From Ziziphus jujuba (Eukaryota; Streptophyta; Magnoliopsida; Rosales; Rhamnaceae), in assembly GCF_031755915.1 (NCBI RefSeq), contig NC_083380.1, positions 33,018,501 through 33,082,500 of the forward strand: 64,000 nucleotides of DNA. The letters are read 5' to 3'. Made by a program: the position numbers and the translations under genes. The notes under the pieces are model-generated. The model saw nothing but the letters and a program-made list of their open reading frames with translations, had not been told where the DNA came from and did not search any database. Shown here piece after piece: positions 11,971 through 22,170 of the stretch. Within the stretch, counting starts at the first letter, position 1; each line of letters begins with the position of its first letter.

Positions 11971-12690
11971 GTATCAAAGGGACTACTTAGTATAGTCCAT
12001 AACTTTTTGACATTGACTACAAAATTTATTTCAAACATCAAAAATCATATTTTCTTGATCACAAAAATCAAACATGATATTTTCCATTAATTAAGGATAA
12101 TGTATCAAAGAGACTAATTAATATAGTCTATAACTTTTTGACATTGACTATAACTTTGATTACAAACATCAAAATTCATATTTTCCATCAATTAAAAATA
12201 ACATATCAAATGGACTAATTAATATAGTCTATAACTTTTTGACATTGACTATCAAATTAATCACAAACATCAAACAATATATTTTGAATAACGTATCAAA
12301 AGACTAATTAATATAGTATAACTTTTTGACACTATAAAATCGATTACAAACATAGACTAATTAATATAGTTTATAACTTTTTGACATTGACTATAAAATT
12401 GATTACAAACATCAAAAATCAGATTTTCCATCAGTTAAGAATAACGTATCAAATGGATTAATTAATATACTTTGTAACTTTTTGACATGGACTATCAAAT
12501 TGATCACGAACATCAAATAGCATATTTTCCATCATTTAAAAATAATATATCAAAGAGACTAATTAATGTCATCTATAAATTTTTGACATTGACTATAAAA
12601 TTGATTACGCACATTAAAAATCATATTTTCCATCAATTAAGAAAAATCATATCTTGGACTAATTCATATAGTCTATTAACTTAAATCATA
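11971..12690. repeat. Tandem array with a period of about 100 bp
   Basis: About seven diverged units, with starts near 11971, 12102, 12202, 12292, 12445, 12546 and 12650. Each has a GTATCAAA(G/T)GACTAATTAA start, then AACTTTTTGACATTGACTAT, then ATTACAAACATCAAA. One unit near 12350 is truncated. Not coding. Confidence 0.8.
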
Positions 12691-13765
12691 TTTAGGAACA
12701 CCTTACATTGTTATCCAAAAAATGAAGTAATGCAAGCCTTTTATATATGTTTTAAGATTTCCATGTTTAGCCCATATAGTATGTGATCACACACTCTTAA
12801 CATATATATATGTAACACCCTATCCCGAACAACATCGGAATTTTTTTCACGTTGACTGAAGTTAACTGGGTTTGACCACCATTGACCGAAAGGGTCAAAA
12901 TTTGACTTTTTGATCCGGATGGAATTTCTCTTTGACTGGGATATCGTTGCAAAGTATGCATCGACCCGAGTCCATAGACTAGTAGCACGTTGAAAACAGA
13001 GCTACCATGTGAAAGTTATGAGCAAAACAAGTTGAGGTCCAAACTATCCAAGGAGTGCCGGAGTTGACTTTTTGTTCGTGCAAAATTGAGCTTTGACTCA
13101 TGTACGGTTGTGTAGTACTCGTTGATATGAGTTCATAGACTAGTGGCACGCCCAAAATGGATATGTAGTTTACAAGTTATGGATCTGTCAATTTTTTTTA
13201 ATACTGTATTATTTTAATATTATTTTATATATTTATTTTTTTCTTTTCTTTTTCTTTTTCTTTTTTCCTTTTCCCCCACGTGGGAAAATACCATGGGCCC
13301 CTCCTCCTTTCTTCTTCTTCTTCTTCCTTCTTCTCCTCTCTTCATTTCTCCTTCCCATCAATCTCTCTCTCTCTCTCCTTACTGCATCTTTTCTGGCCAC
13401 TGGACGGCCACACGCACCGGGCACCGATGAAGCCCAGCTATCGGTAAGCTCAGCTACCAAGTTTGGTGGCTGGCCGACCAGTGATGCACCCAGATCGACG
13501 GCGGCTCATTTCGTTTCTCCGGCAATTTTCTTGCTTTCCGACCAATGCAGTCCAATTTCATACCCTATTCCCCCTATTTTGAACCTTCTAAGCTCGATTT
13601 TGAGGTCCATTCAGTTCAATTCCCTGCCATTTGGGAGACACGACAAGTTGAAGCTCGGCCAAAAGCTTCCATCCACTTTCCAGCCACCTCCGGTCGAGTT
13701 AAGTCCAACGGAGATCGGTAACGTCTTCCTCATCCCCTTAGCTTTCCATTGATACCTTAATTGCA

Positions 13766-14062
13766 CAGATGAATGCAAATATTTAAGACTAAAATAGCAA
13801 AGAAAAATCCACAAAAACCAAAATTAACAAGAACAATGATGAAAAAAAAAACAACCAACAAACTAGGAAACAAAAATACGATAAAACTAGGAAATCCTAA
13901 TTCAACTAGGAATGAATTTTTTTTATTTTTTCTTTAAGATGCAGAACGTGTATGATGATAGAAGCAACCTTAACCTAATGCTAAAATTGTAGATTAACAC
14001 AAAAATAAATAAAGCAAATAAATATAGATCAAACCTGAACAAAATTTAGCTCTGATACCAAA
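13766..14062 (-). repeat. Extra leader fragment with primer binding site
   Basis: Nearly identical to 18917-19212, the region between Gag and the 5' LTR of element 2. It includes the binding-site complement at 14049-14060 (minus strand TGGTATCAGAGC). It lies outside the 3' LTR, where flanking host DNA is expected. Confidence 0.88.
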
Positions 14063-15199
14063 TGATATGAACCTAAGACGACCTGCTCCTAAACCCGTAT
14101 TATATTAGTCCGGATCTTAATTAAGTTCAAGTTCTAATGGAATTGGACCTCAACCCCTAACCAACCTGTGGTTAGAAACCTTGGTATAATGTAGACGCCA
14201 CAATAGGGGATGGAAAACCTATTGATAAGTCAAGCTAAAACAACCAATTCTCTAATGGTGTTTTAGGTGTTCTCAAAGAACAAAGAGATAATTAGTCTCA
14301 CAAGTATTTTCTTAATCAAATCAAAGTTGTATTCTTATTGAAAAATAAGCCTTTAAATAGGCTACAAAGGCACGAAATAAAACCCTAGAACATAAAGAAA
14401 ATCGGCCACCACACATAAAGAAACCTAGTTGGCCGAAACTATAGTTCCTTTCCTAATCTAAGTTTGATTAATTAATTCCTTTATATTAAATTAGGAATTA
14501 ATTAGTTTACAATGGAAAGAACAAAATAAAAACCTTCCTAAAGTTATTTGTCCAGAAAATAAATAAATAAAAGCCAAAAAGTAATGGTAGTTTCTTAAAA
14601 AAAAAAAGTAAAAACAAATTAGGAAACTAAAAATGCTAGCCTTTTGATCAAGTTGACTTTGATCAATCTTTGACCTCTTTGAGCCTCAAATCAGCTTCTA
14701 GATTCTTTTTAGGATGCCAAATAAGCTGAATATGAAGTCCCACACGTTGCCCATGCTTGGAAAAATAAGAAAAGGCTAATACAGTAAAATACAGTAAAGC
14801 CAGCAAGCGATACAGCAAATTCGGTCAAATTGTTGATGCTGTCCGTACAAGCCCTTTTTGATTGCATTTGAGGCTGCTTTAACTTGATTCCATGACATAT
14901 TAGGCATATGTATTGAACCCATAAAGCATTGGAACCATTTCATGCTTCCCAGACTCAAAAAATGTACCAAAACCATCACCCAGGTCCGTATCGGCTTCCA
15001 CCACTTGGATGCTTAGAATAGGCTTTGTATCTTCAAGTATAGACAAGCTCTGTTGAGATTGATTACCCCCTGTATAAATACTCCCAGGTTGTCCTTAAAT
15101 CTCTTAATTTGAGCTCTTATGATTGGCCTAGTCTTCATCCATGTCGAGTCAGCACCCCAGCGGGTTATCGGTTGAGCGGGCTCGGGTGGAATCACATCA
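14063..15199 (-). repeat. 3' LTR of Ty3 element 2
   Basis: TG...CA, about 1137 bp, nearly identical to 19213-20347 and clearly related to the LTRs of element 1. Internally adjacent polypurine tract at 15200-15212. Confidence 0.93.
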
Positions 15200-15375
15200 T
15201 TCCCCTCCTCTTGAAAAGGCTTTGTCCTCAAATCAAGATCATCACCTGCAGCAAAAGGATTTAAATCAGCAACATTAAATGCAGCACTCATGTTTTGCTC
15301 ACCCGGTAAATCAAGCTTGTAGGCATTCTTGTTATTCGGCTCCAAAACTTGAAAAAGTCCATCCATAGGCGGCAT
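15013..15375 (-). pseudogene. Integrase C-terminal remnant of Ty3 element 2
   Basis: 120 open codons match the integrase tail of element 1 ([33 protein letters not shown]) and run on into the 3' LTR. The catalytic core is absent upstream. Confidence 0.85.
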
Positions 15376-15411
15376 GAGCTTTGACTTTCTTTGTTTAGGA
15401 AACCTTTCCTT

Positions 15412-15732
15412 TCATAAGTGCAACCAAACCAATTCTCCTGGGTCAAACACTATTACAATAAAATCTAGAAATACATGCTCATTATGGTAAAAATTACACT
15501 TTTTAAAGTTAGCAAACAATATTTCCCAAATTTTCAAATTACCACTAAGTAAAGCTCTCAACAATGCAAATAAAGTTCTATGCAATAAAGACATCTTTAA
15601 ATAAGTATCTTTAAAATTCATGGTCAGCAATGATTTCTTATTCATAATTACTTTATTAACATCACCAAAGCTAAGATAAAAATTTATATTTTTCCTTTCT
15701 TGTCTTCCTTTTCCTTTCTCACTCATGGCCAT
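15412..15732 (-). pseudogene. Shuffled pol fragments in Ty3 element 2
   Basis: A single open frame reads, in order, a piece of the protease-RT linker (NFYLSFGDVNKVI), an integrase piece (RTLFALLRALLSGNLKIWE), an RT piece (LFANFKKCNFYHNEHVFLDF) and another integrase piece (FDPGELVWLHL). In element 1 these segments lie far apart and in a different order. The linker piece is also a second, diverged copy of one present at about 15990. This is not a working domain. Confidence 0.8.
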
Positions 15733-15784
15733 CTCACCTTCCTCACTCTCGGCTTTTGCACCAAATTTCTAACTCTTGGTTTTA

Positions 15785-18055
15785 TTAAAATTTTTCCACA
15801 GCAAGCTCACCTTTTCCCTCTTGATTGGATGGTAGTCCACTTGGAATTTCATTTGGGAAGACATCTCCAAATTCCTTCAAAAGAGAAATCATTGAACTTG
15901 GCAATTCAAGTTCTTCAAAGTTAGTTTGATCATTAAAATAATTTTCTTTATAAATCATGACCAGCAAAGGTTTCTTACACTCAATAACCTTATTAATATC
16001 CCCTAAACTCAAATAAAAGTTGCTACTTGACCTTTGTTTTCTTTCTTTTTCTTTTTCCCCCTTGGATTGATGCAAACCTTCGGATTTCCCTTCCTTCTCC
16101 AAGGTCTCGAGTTTGCCACTTTCTTTCCTCTCTCTTTCAGTTTTTCCTTGATCTTTCCACTCAATATGAGTCTTAGAAACCTTACCTTGATTAGCAACCT
16201 CATTCTTACCTTCTTGAAAGGATGGTGAAGCCATTGGTGCCATACTTGCTTTTTCGTTAAGCTTTTTGGCTTCTCTCCTTTGTTGCATTTGTAATTGGTC
16301 TTTGTAAACCTCTTTAGGGGATAATGGTTCCAGCTTGACCTTCTTCTCTTTAAACCTGAAAACAATACTATTTTCTCAACCAAAATGAGTAGCATCTTTA
16401 TCAAATTGCCATGGCCTACCTAATAGTATCTGTCCAGCAATCATGGGTACAATATCACATAAAACTGCATCCTCATATCTTCCTATATTAAATTTTACTT
16501 TGACTTGTTTATTCACTTTTATTTCACCACTATCATTAAGCCATTGTAATCTATAAGGTTCTGGATGTTTAATAGTTATTAAGTCTAATTTATCAACTAC
16601 AATGTTACTAATTACATTTGTACAACTTCCACTATCAATAATCATACTACAAATCTTACCTTGAATTTCACATCGGGTGTGGAAGATGTTCTCTCTTTGA
16701 ATTTCATCCTCATCTTTGTATGCAGCAAGTACTCTCCTAGAAAGCAAGTTTAATTTAGCATTGGATGCTTGCAAGGTTTCGGGTTCATCCTCCAAGTCCT
16801 CCTCCTCTTGCTTGGCTTCATCCTCACTTTCTTCACTTTCCGATTCTAGCTCGTCATTGCCCTTTAACACCATGATTCTTCTATTCGGGCATTGGCTAGC
16901 GATGTGTCCTCCTCCCTGGCACTTAAAACACACAACATCATGAGTTCTAGAAGGTTTAGGATCTAATTTTACCTCATTCTTTGATGCTTGGACAGATTCG
17001 GTTCTAGTCTCCTTCCTTGGCCAATTTGAACTTTCTTCTTTGACTTTCGGCTTTGGCTTGCTTTCATAGATGGGATTGTTCCTCCAGCCACTAGAATTGG
17101 ACCTTCCACTGTTAGAAACACCTTTAAACCATGAGCTTACACCCCTCCTATTGAATTGGTGCTCAAGCTTAATGGCAACATGCAACATCTCCTCCAACTC
17201 CAAGTATTGTCGCAAATCAAGTTGGTTGGCTATCTCACGATTCAAACCACCAAGAAATCTTGCCATGGTTGCTTCTCTATCCTCATTCATGTTTAACCTC
17301 ATCATAAGCATCTCCATCTCCCTGTAGTAATCCTCCACGGACATACTTTCTTGAGATAGGAATTGAAGCCTTTGATGCAGCAACCTATGATAATGTGATG
17401 GCACGAACCGCTTCCTCATGGCTCCCTTCATTTGGCGCCATGTAGTGATCAAGTCATCACCAACTCTCCTTCGAGTGTTTTGCTCATTCATCCACCATTG
17501 GAGTGCATAATGGCCAAACTCCATTGCTGCCAACTTCACCTTTTTACCCTCCGAATAATTATGGCAGTCGAATATCATCTCCATCTTTTCTTCCCACTCC
17601 AAATACTCCTCGGGATCACTTTTTCCCATGAATGGTGTGATGTTGATCTTGATATTGCTAAGATTGTCATGTATTTCTTCCCTCTTATATCTTCCATAGC
17701 CAGCTCTATCTTGGACAGCAAAAGTTTCATCCATACGTTCCTCAAAATCTCCACCGAATGGCTCCTCATCAAATTCCTCTTTTGGTCTCTCGCGACTTCC
17801 TCGTCCTTGGCCTCGTCCTCCATGGAATTCTTGCCTATTTCTTGTGTTCGGCATTCCTTGTGAGGCTTCTAGTCTTCCCATTCTTTGATTCATATGCTCA
17901 ACTTAAGCACTAACCCGCTGTATTGACTCCAAAACAGCTCTCATGTCCACTTGGTCTCCACTCCTAGTAGCTCGTGGATCACCATGAAATCCTACGGACT
18001 CCTCTTCATTAATTTTCAGTGGTGTGTCTCCTCTTCTTATTCTAGAATCTGCCAT
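15785..18055 (-). pseudogene. Gag-protease region of Ty3 element 2
   Basis: Gag starts at 18053-18055. After 50 codons a TAA at 17903-17905 replaces the CAA of element 1. From the ATG at 17891-17893 the frame is open for 505 codons, with the Gag core, a CCHC knuckle (CFKCQGGGHIASQC) and the protease motif MIIDSGSCTNVIS. It stops at TGA 16376-16378, where element 1 reads CGA. The same frame then continues open to 15785 and covers the linker before RT. RT is missing. Confidence 0.88.
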
Positions 18056-19198
18056 GTTAGTAAAATACTGCAAAAATAAAATAAATCCTCACAATATTCA
18101 CTCCCTCACGTGTTTCACTCAAACAAGGTCTCGACACTCGTGTTTGCACACTAGTTTCGGCTTTTACCCTCTTTTAAGCTCACACACTCTTGCCTTTTTT
18201 TCACTCAATGAATTATCTCAAAGTTCTAATTAAAACACCCACAAAACAGTAATTAGATCACTAGTATGCTTGAATTAAACTTATCAACAAAACAGTAAGC
18301 AAAAATAAACAAATACCGAACGGAATGAAAATACCTATTTTCGGTTTTTCTAGACAAAATAAAACAAATTAATGAGAAAACTTTGGAATTTTGAAGAACT
18401 GGACCAGATGGTAATAGATTATGAGTTCAAGAATAAAATTATAGAAAAAGAAATTCAAATATGAACAAGAATCAAAGAGAACAAAAATATAAAAAGTTGT
18501 TGGTTGTTGTTCTTTGTAATTCAAGTTTTGTATCAATTCCTTTAACTAATTTTAATCCAAATAATTTAAGCACCCAAAATCCAAATATCTAGCAGCAAAA
18601 ATAATTCCCCAGAAACTTAAATATTGAATAAATAAGCAAAAAAAATCAGCAGCTCCAACAAATTTCCAGCAAACAAATCAAACTCCAACAAACCGAAATA
18701 TTTTTCTCTTTTTTTTTTTTATTCGGCTTTACCTCTTCTTTTTTTTTTTTTTTTTCACTCACAGAACATAAACAACTGCAGTAGTAAGGATAATTACCAA
18801 AATTACAATTCCAACTCCAAAACAAACACCAAACCCGTGACCTCCAAATAAACACAAATGTGCAGTTTTTTTTTTTTTTAAATGTTGCCGCAAACACTTT
18901 TTTTTTTTTTTTGAACAGATGAATGCAAATATTTAAGACTAAAACAGCAAAGAAAAATCCACAAAAACCAAAATTAACAAGAACAATGATGAAAAAAAAA
19001 ACAACCAACAAACTAGGAAACAAAAATACGATAAAACTAGGAAATCCTAATTCAACTAGGAATGAATTTTTTTTATTTTTTTTTTAAGATGCAGAACGTG
19101 TATGATGATAGAAGCAACCTTAACCTAATGCTAAAATTGTAGATTAACACAAAAATAAATAAAGCAAATAAGGATAGATCAAACCTGAACAAAATTTA

Positions 19199-20347
19199 GC
19201 TCTGATACCAAATGATATGAACCTAAGACGACCTGCTCCTAAACTCGTATTATATTAGTCCGGATCTTAATTACGTTCAAGTTCTAATGGAATTGGACCT
19301 CAACCCCTAACCAACCTGTGGTTAGAAACCTTGGTATAATGTAGACGCCACAATAGGGGATGGAAAACCTATTGATAAGTCAAGCTAAAACAACCAATTC
19401 TCTAATGGTGTTTTAGGTGTTCTCAAAGAACAAAGAGATAATTAATCTCACAAGTATTTTCTTAATCAAATCAAAGTTGTATTCTTATTGAAAAATAAGC
19501 CTTTAAATAGGCTACAAAGGCATGAAATAAAACCCCAGAACATAAAGAAAACCGGCCACCGCACATAAAGAAACCTAGTTGGTCGAAACTATACTTCCTT
19601 CCTAATCTAAGTTTGATTAATTAATTCCTTTATATTAAATTAGGAATTAATTAATTTACAATGGAAAGAACAAAATAAAAACCTTCCTAAAGTTATTTGT
19701 CCAGAAAATAAATAAATAAAAGCCAAAAAGTAATGGTAGTTTCCTAAAAAAAAAAGTAAAAACAAATTAGGAAACTAAAAATGCTAGCCTTTTGATCAAG
19801 TTGACTTTGATCAATCTTTGACCTCTTTGAGCTTCAAATCAGCTTCTAGATTCTTTTTGGGATGCCAAATAAGCTGAATATGAAGTCCCACATGTTGTCC
19901 ATGCTTGGAAAAATAAGAAAAGGCCAATACAGTAAAATACAGTAAAGCTAGCAAGCAATACAACAAATTCGGCCAAATTGTTGATGTTGTCCGTACAAGC
20001 CCTTTTTGATTGCATTTGAGGCTGCTTTAACTTGATTCCATGAACTATTAGGCATATGTATTGAACCCATAAAGCATTGGAACCATTTCATGCTTCCCGG
20101 ACTCCACAAATGTACCAAAACCGTCACCCGGGTCCGTATCTGCTTCCACCACTTGGATGCTTATAATAGGCTTTGTATCTTCAAGTATGGACAAGCTCTG
20201 TTGAGATTGATTACCCCCTGTATAAATACTCCCAGGTTGTCCTTAAATCTCTTAATTTGAGCTCTTATGATTGGCCTAGTCTTCATCCATGTCGAGTCAG
20301 CACCCCAGCGGGTTATCGGTTGAGCGGGCTCGGGTGGATTCACATCA
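19199..20347 (-). repeat. 5' LTR and primer binding site of Ty3 element 2
   Basis: LTR at 19213-20347 (1135 bp), with the primer binding site complement at 19199-19210, two bases away. LTR ends TG...CA. The LTR stops exactly where element A sequence (CATGTG) resumes. Confidence 0.92.
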
Positions 20348-22170
20348 CATGTGAACCGTAGAATTGATTCTATGGAGGATCTTGGTTGGATTGCGTGCTC
20401 AAGGTGAGTGACCCACCTTCAAAATTATTTTCGGGTATTAAATTAATTATATTTTGGAATATTCTAATATTTGAATAATTTGAAGTATATGATTTTTTTG
20501 ACAAATTATGAAAATTTAGATTTTATGGAAATTTGATATTTAAAGAAATTATGATTTTAACATTTTTGATTTATTGTTGAAATTATTGTGAGTTTATTTC
20601 AAGCAATAAAAATGCATTTATATGGATTTACGAATTTTGGATTTTTTATGTGATTTAATTATATTTTGAATTTTGAGGAATTGGAGGAATATTTATTTTA
20701 AATTGTTGTTAATTTTATTGATGGATTTGAAATTGATGGAATTTCTGCAATGGATTTATGACGATGATTTATAAAGGAATTGTGGAAAATTTACGGGTTT
20801 AATTGGATGGAATAAATTCGTTAGTATTTATGAGATTTTGAGATTTGAAAATAAATATATTGATTTTATGATTTTTAGATGCACCATACACGTACTGGTG
20901 TTCTTTATCCATGGATATGATTAGCGCGCAGGTGGATGTGGTGAGTGCGTAGGTGGGTAGTGCACAGATGATTATGGGGTTATCCTGTGGTTGCTATCGG
21001 ATGAGGGTAGGCCACCCCTGCATGGCCGGGACGCCTGTTTGCAGTGGCACAATAGGACACCACGCGACCGTATGCCGGTTTCTCTCTTTAACTTCCTATC
21101 TGGCGGTGCTTGAGATGCTGGGTACCGTTGGCACCACTGGTATATAGTGGGTGCATCAAATGGTTTTCACGACGTGATTTTAATCATACAATATTTTAGA
21201 ATTTCATTTAAATTAAAATGTTTTTAATAGTGTTTTATAAATTAAATAGTTTTGGTATTCTAAATTGAGTTCTATTGTTAATTATTTGGTTTTATTTTAT
21301 TTTATTTATTTAAATATTTCTTGAATCATTTTTGTTAAAGTAAATTTTATTGTGTTTTCGTATTAATTGTTTACAATACTTTATTCCCAATTTAATATTT
21401 ATCATTAGTCTTATTTTTTTATAATTATTTCTCACTAAAATTTTTGGATTATTAATTTATTGTCTTTTATTTGAAATTTATTTGACTAATTATTTTCTGA
21501 TTTTTGGGGCATAAAATGTTGGATTTTGCGAAAATATTTTAAAAATGAAACTTTTCCAACTAAATGAATCGTGAGGGTTTTGAGAGAAAATATTATTTTT
21601 GACTAGCTATTATTTATTTACTTATTTCTTATTAATTAATTAGCTAAGTTATTTACCCTTTTATTATTATTATTATTGTATAGTAGATTGGGTTACTCAC
21701 TGAGATGATTAGCATCTCATATTTTTAAATTCTATTCTCTTAGGCCCAGGTTAGTCAACGTTGATCGTCCAGGGGCGAGCTCGACGTCTTGGTTCGTTGT
21801 CGAAGACCAAAAGGCTTTTCCTTTCATTTCTATCTTGTGTCATTTCTTTTTATCTTATGTTGTATTAAATTTCACATTCAATTGTAGTGGATAACGCTCT
21901 GTATACTATTTGGACGTTTACTTATTTAATTCTGCACTGGTTCCCTGTTATTTATTTAAAGTACTACAAATTTGTGGAAGTAAATTGTATTAAGGTGGGA
22001 GGAATAGGGTGGTGTATATAGAAGTGTATTTTCACCGCAGGACCTTCGTCGAATTTTCTATTGAAAGGTCCAGTAGGGTTTCCATGGGATCAGGATTTGT
22101 CTGGAGTTCCAGTGAGGGATCTTGGACGGGTCCTGACATATATATATAGCATTAGACAAACAAACACTAG

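Larger units (their letters stand above)
13766..20347 (-). mobile_element. Rearranged Ty3/gypsy element 2, LTR-interior-LTR plus a partial extra leader
   Basis: Same family as element 1, minus strand. The 5' LTR is 19213-20347, the interior 15200-19212 and the 3' LTR 14063-15199. Beyond the 3' LTR there is a further 297 bp of leader with its own primer binding site (13766-14062). The interior is 4.0 kb rather than 5.9 kb because RT, RNase H and most of integrase are gone. No matching target duplication is visible, as expected for a truncated left end. Host sequence (element A) resumes at 20348. Confidence 0.9.
12811..22138 (+). mobile_element. Solo-LTR-like element A, split by a nested Ty3 element
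   Basis: Starts TGTAACACCC and ends GGTCCTGACA, the ends shared by seven other copies here. Flanks are AT dinucleotide repeats, so the target duplication (ATATA/TATAT) is uninformative. Its own sequence is 12811-13765 plus 20348-22138, about 2.75 kb; the rest is the nested element. About 110 bp present in copies G and H at the junction is missing. It contains a GC-rich part (13380-13720), the AGGTGAGTGACCCACC segment (20401) and the CTCACTGAGATGATTAGCATC segment (21697) typical of the family. No coding capacity. Confidence 0.7.

Noticed and set aside
13233..13460. Lys/Arg-rich minus-strand frame
   Set aside because: It comes from the pyrimidine tracts of the LTR (CTT/TTC repeats) and recurs at 56840-57163 for the same reason.
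12811..22138. Reading the A-H family as a terminal-inverted-repeat DNA transposon because both ends resemble each other (TGT..A...CCCGTCC)
   Set aside because: TG...CA ends with perfect 5-bp duplications at G and C fit LTRs better, and many Ty3 LTRs have similar short inverted ends.
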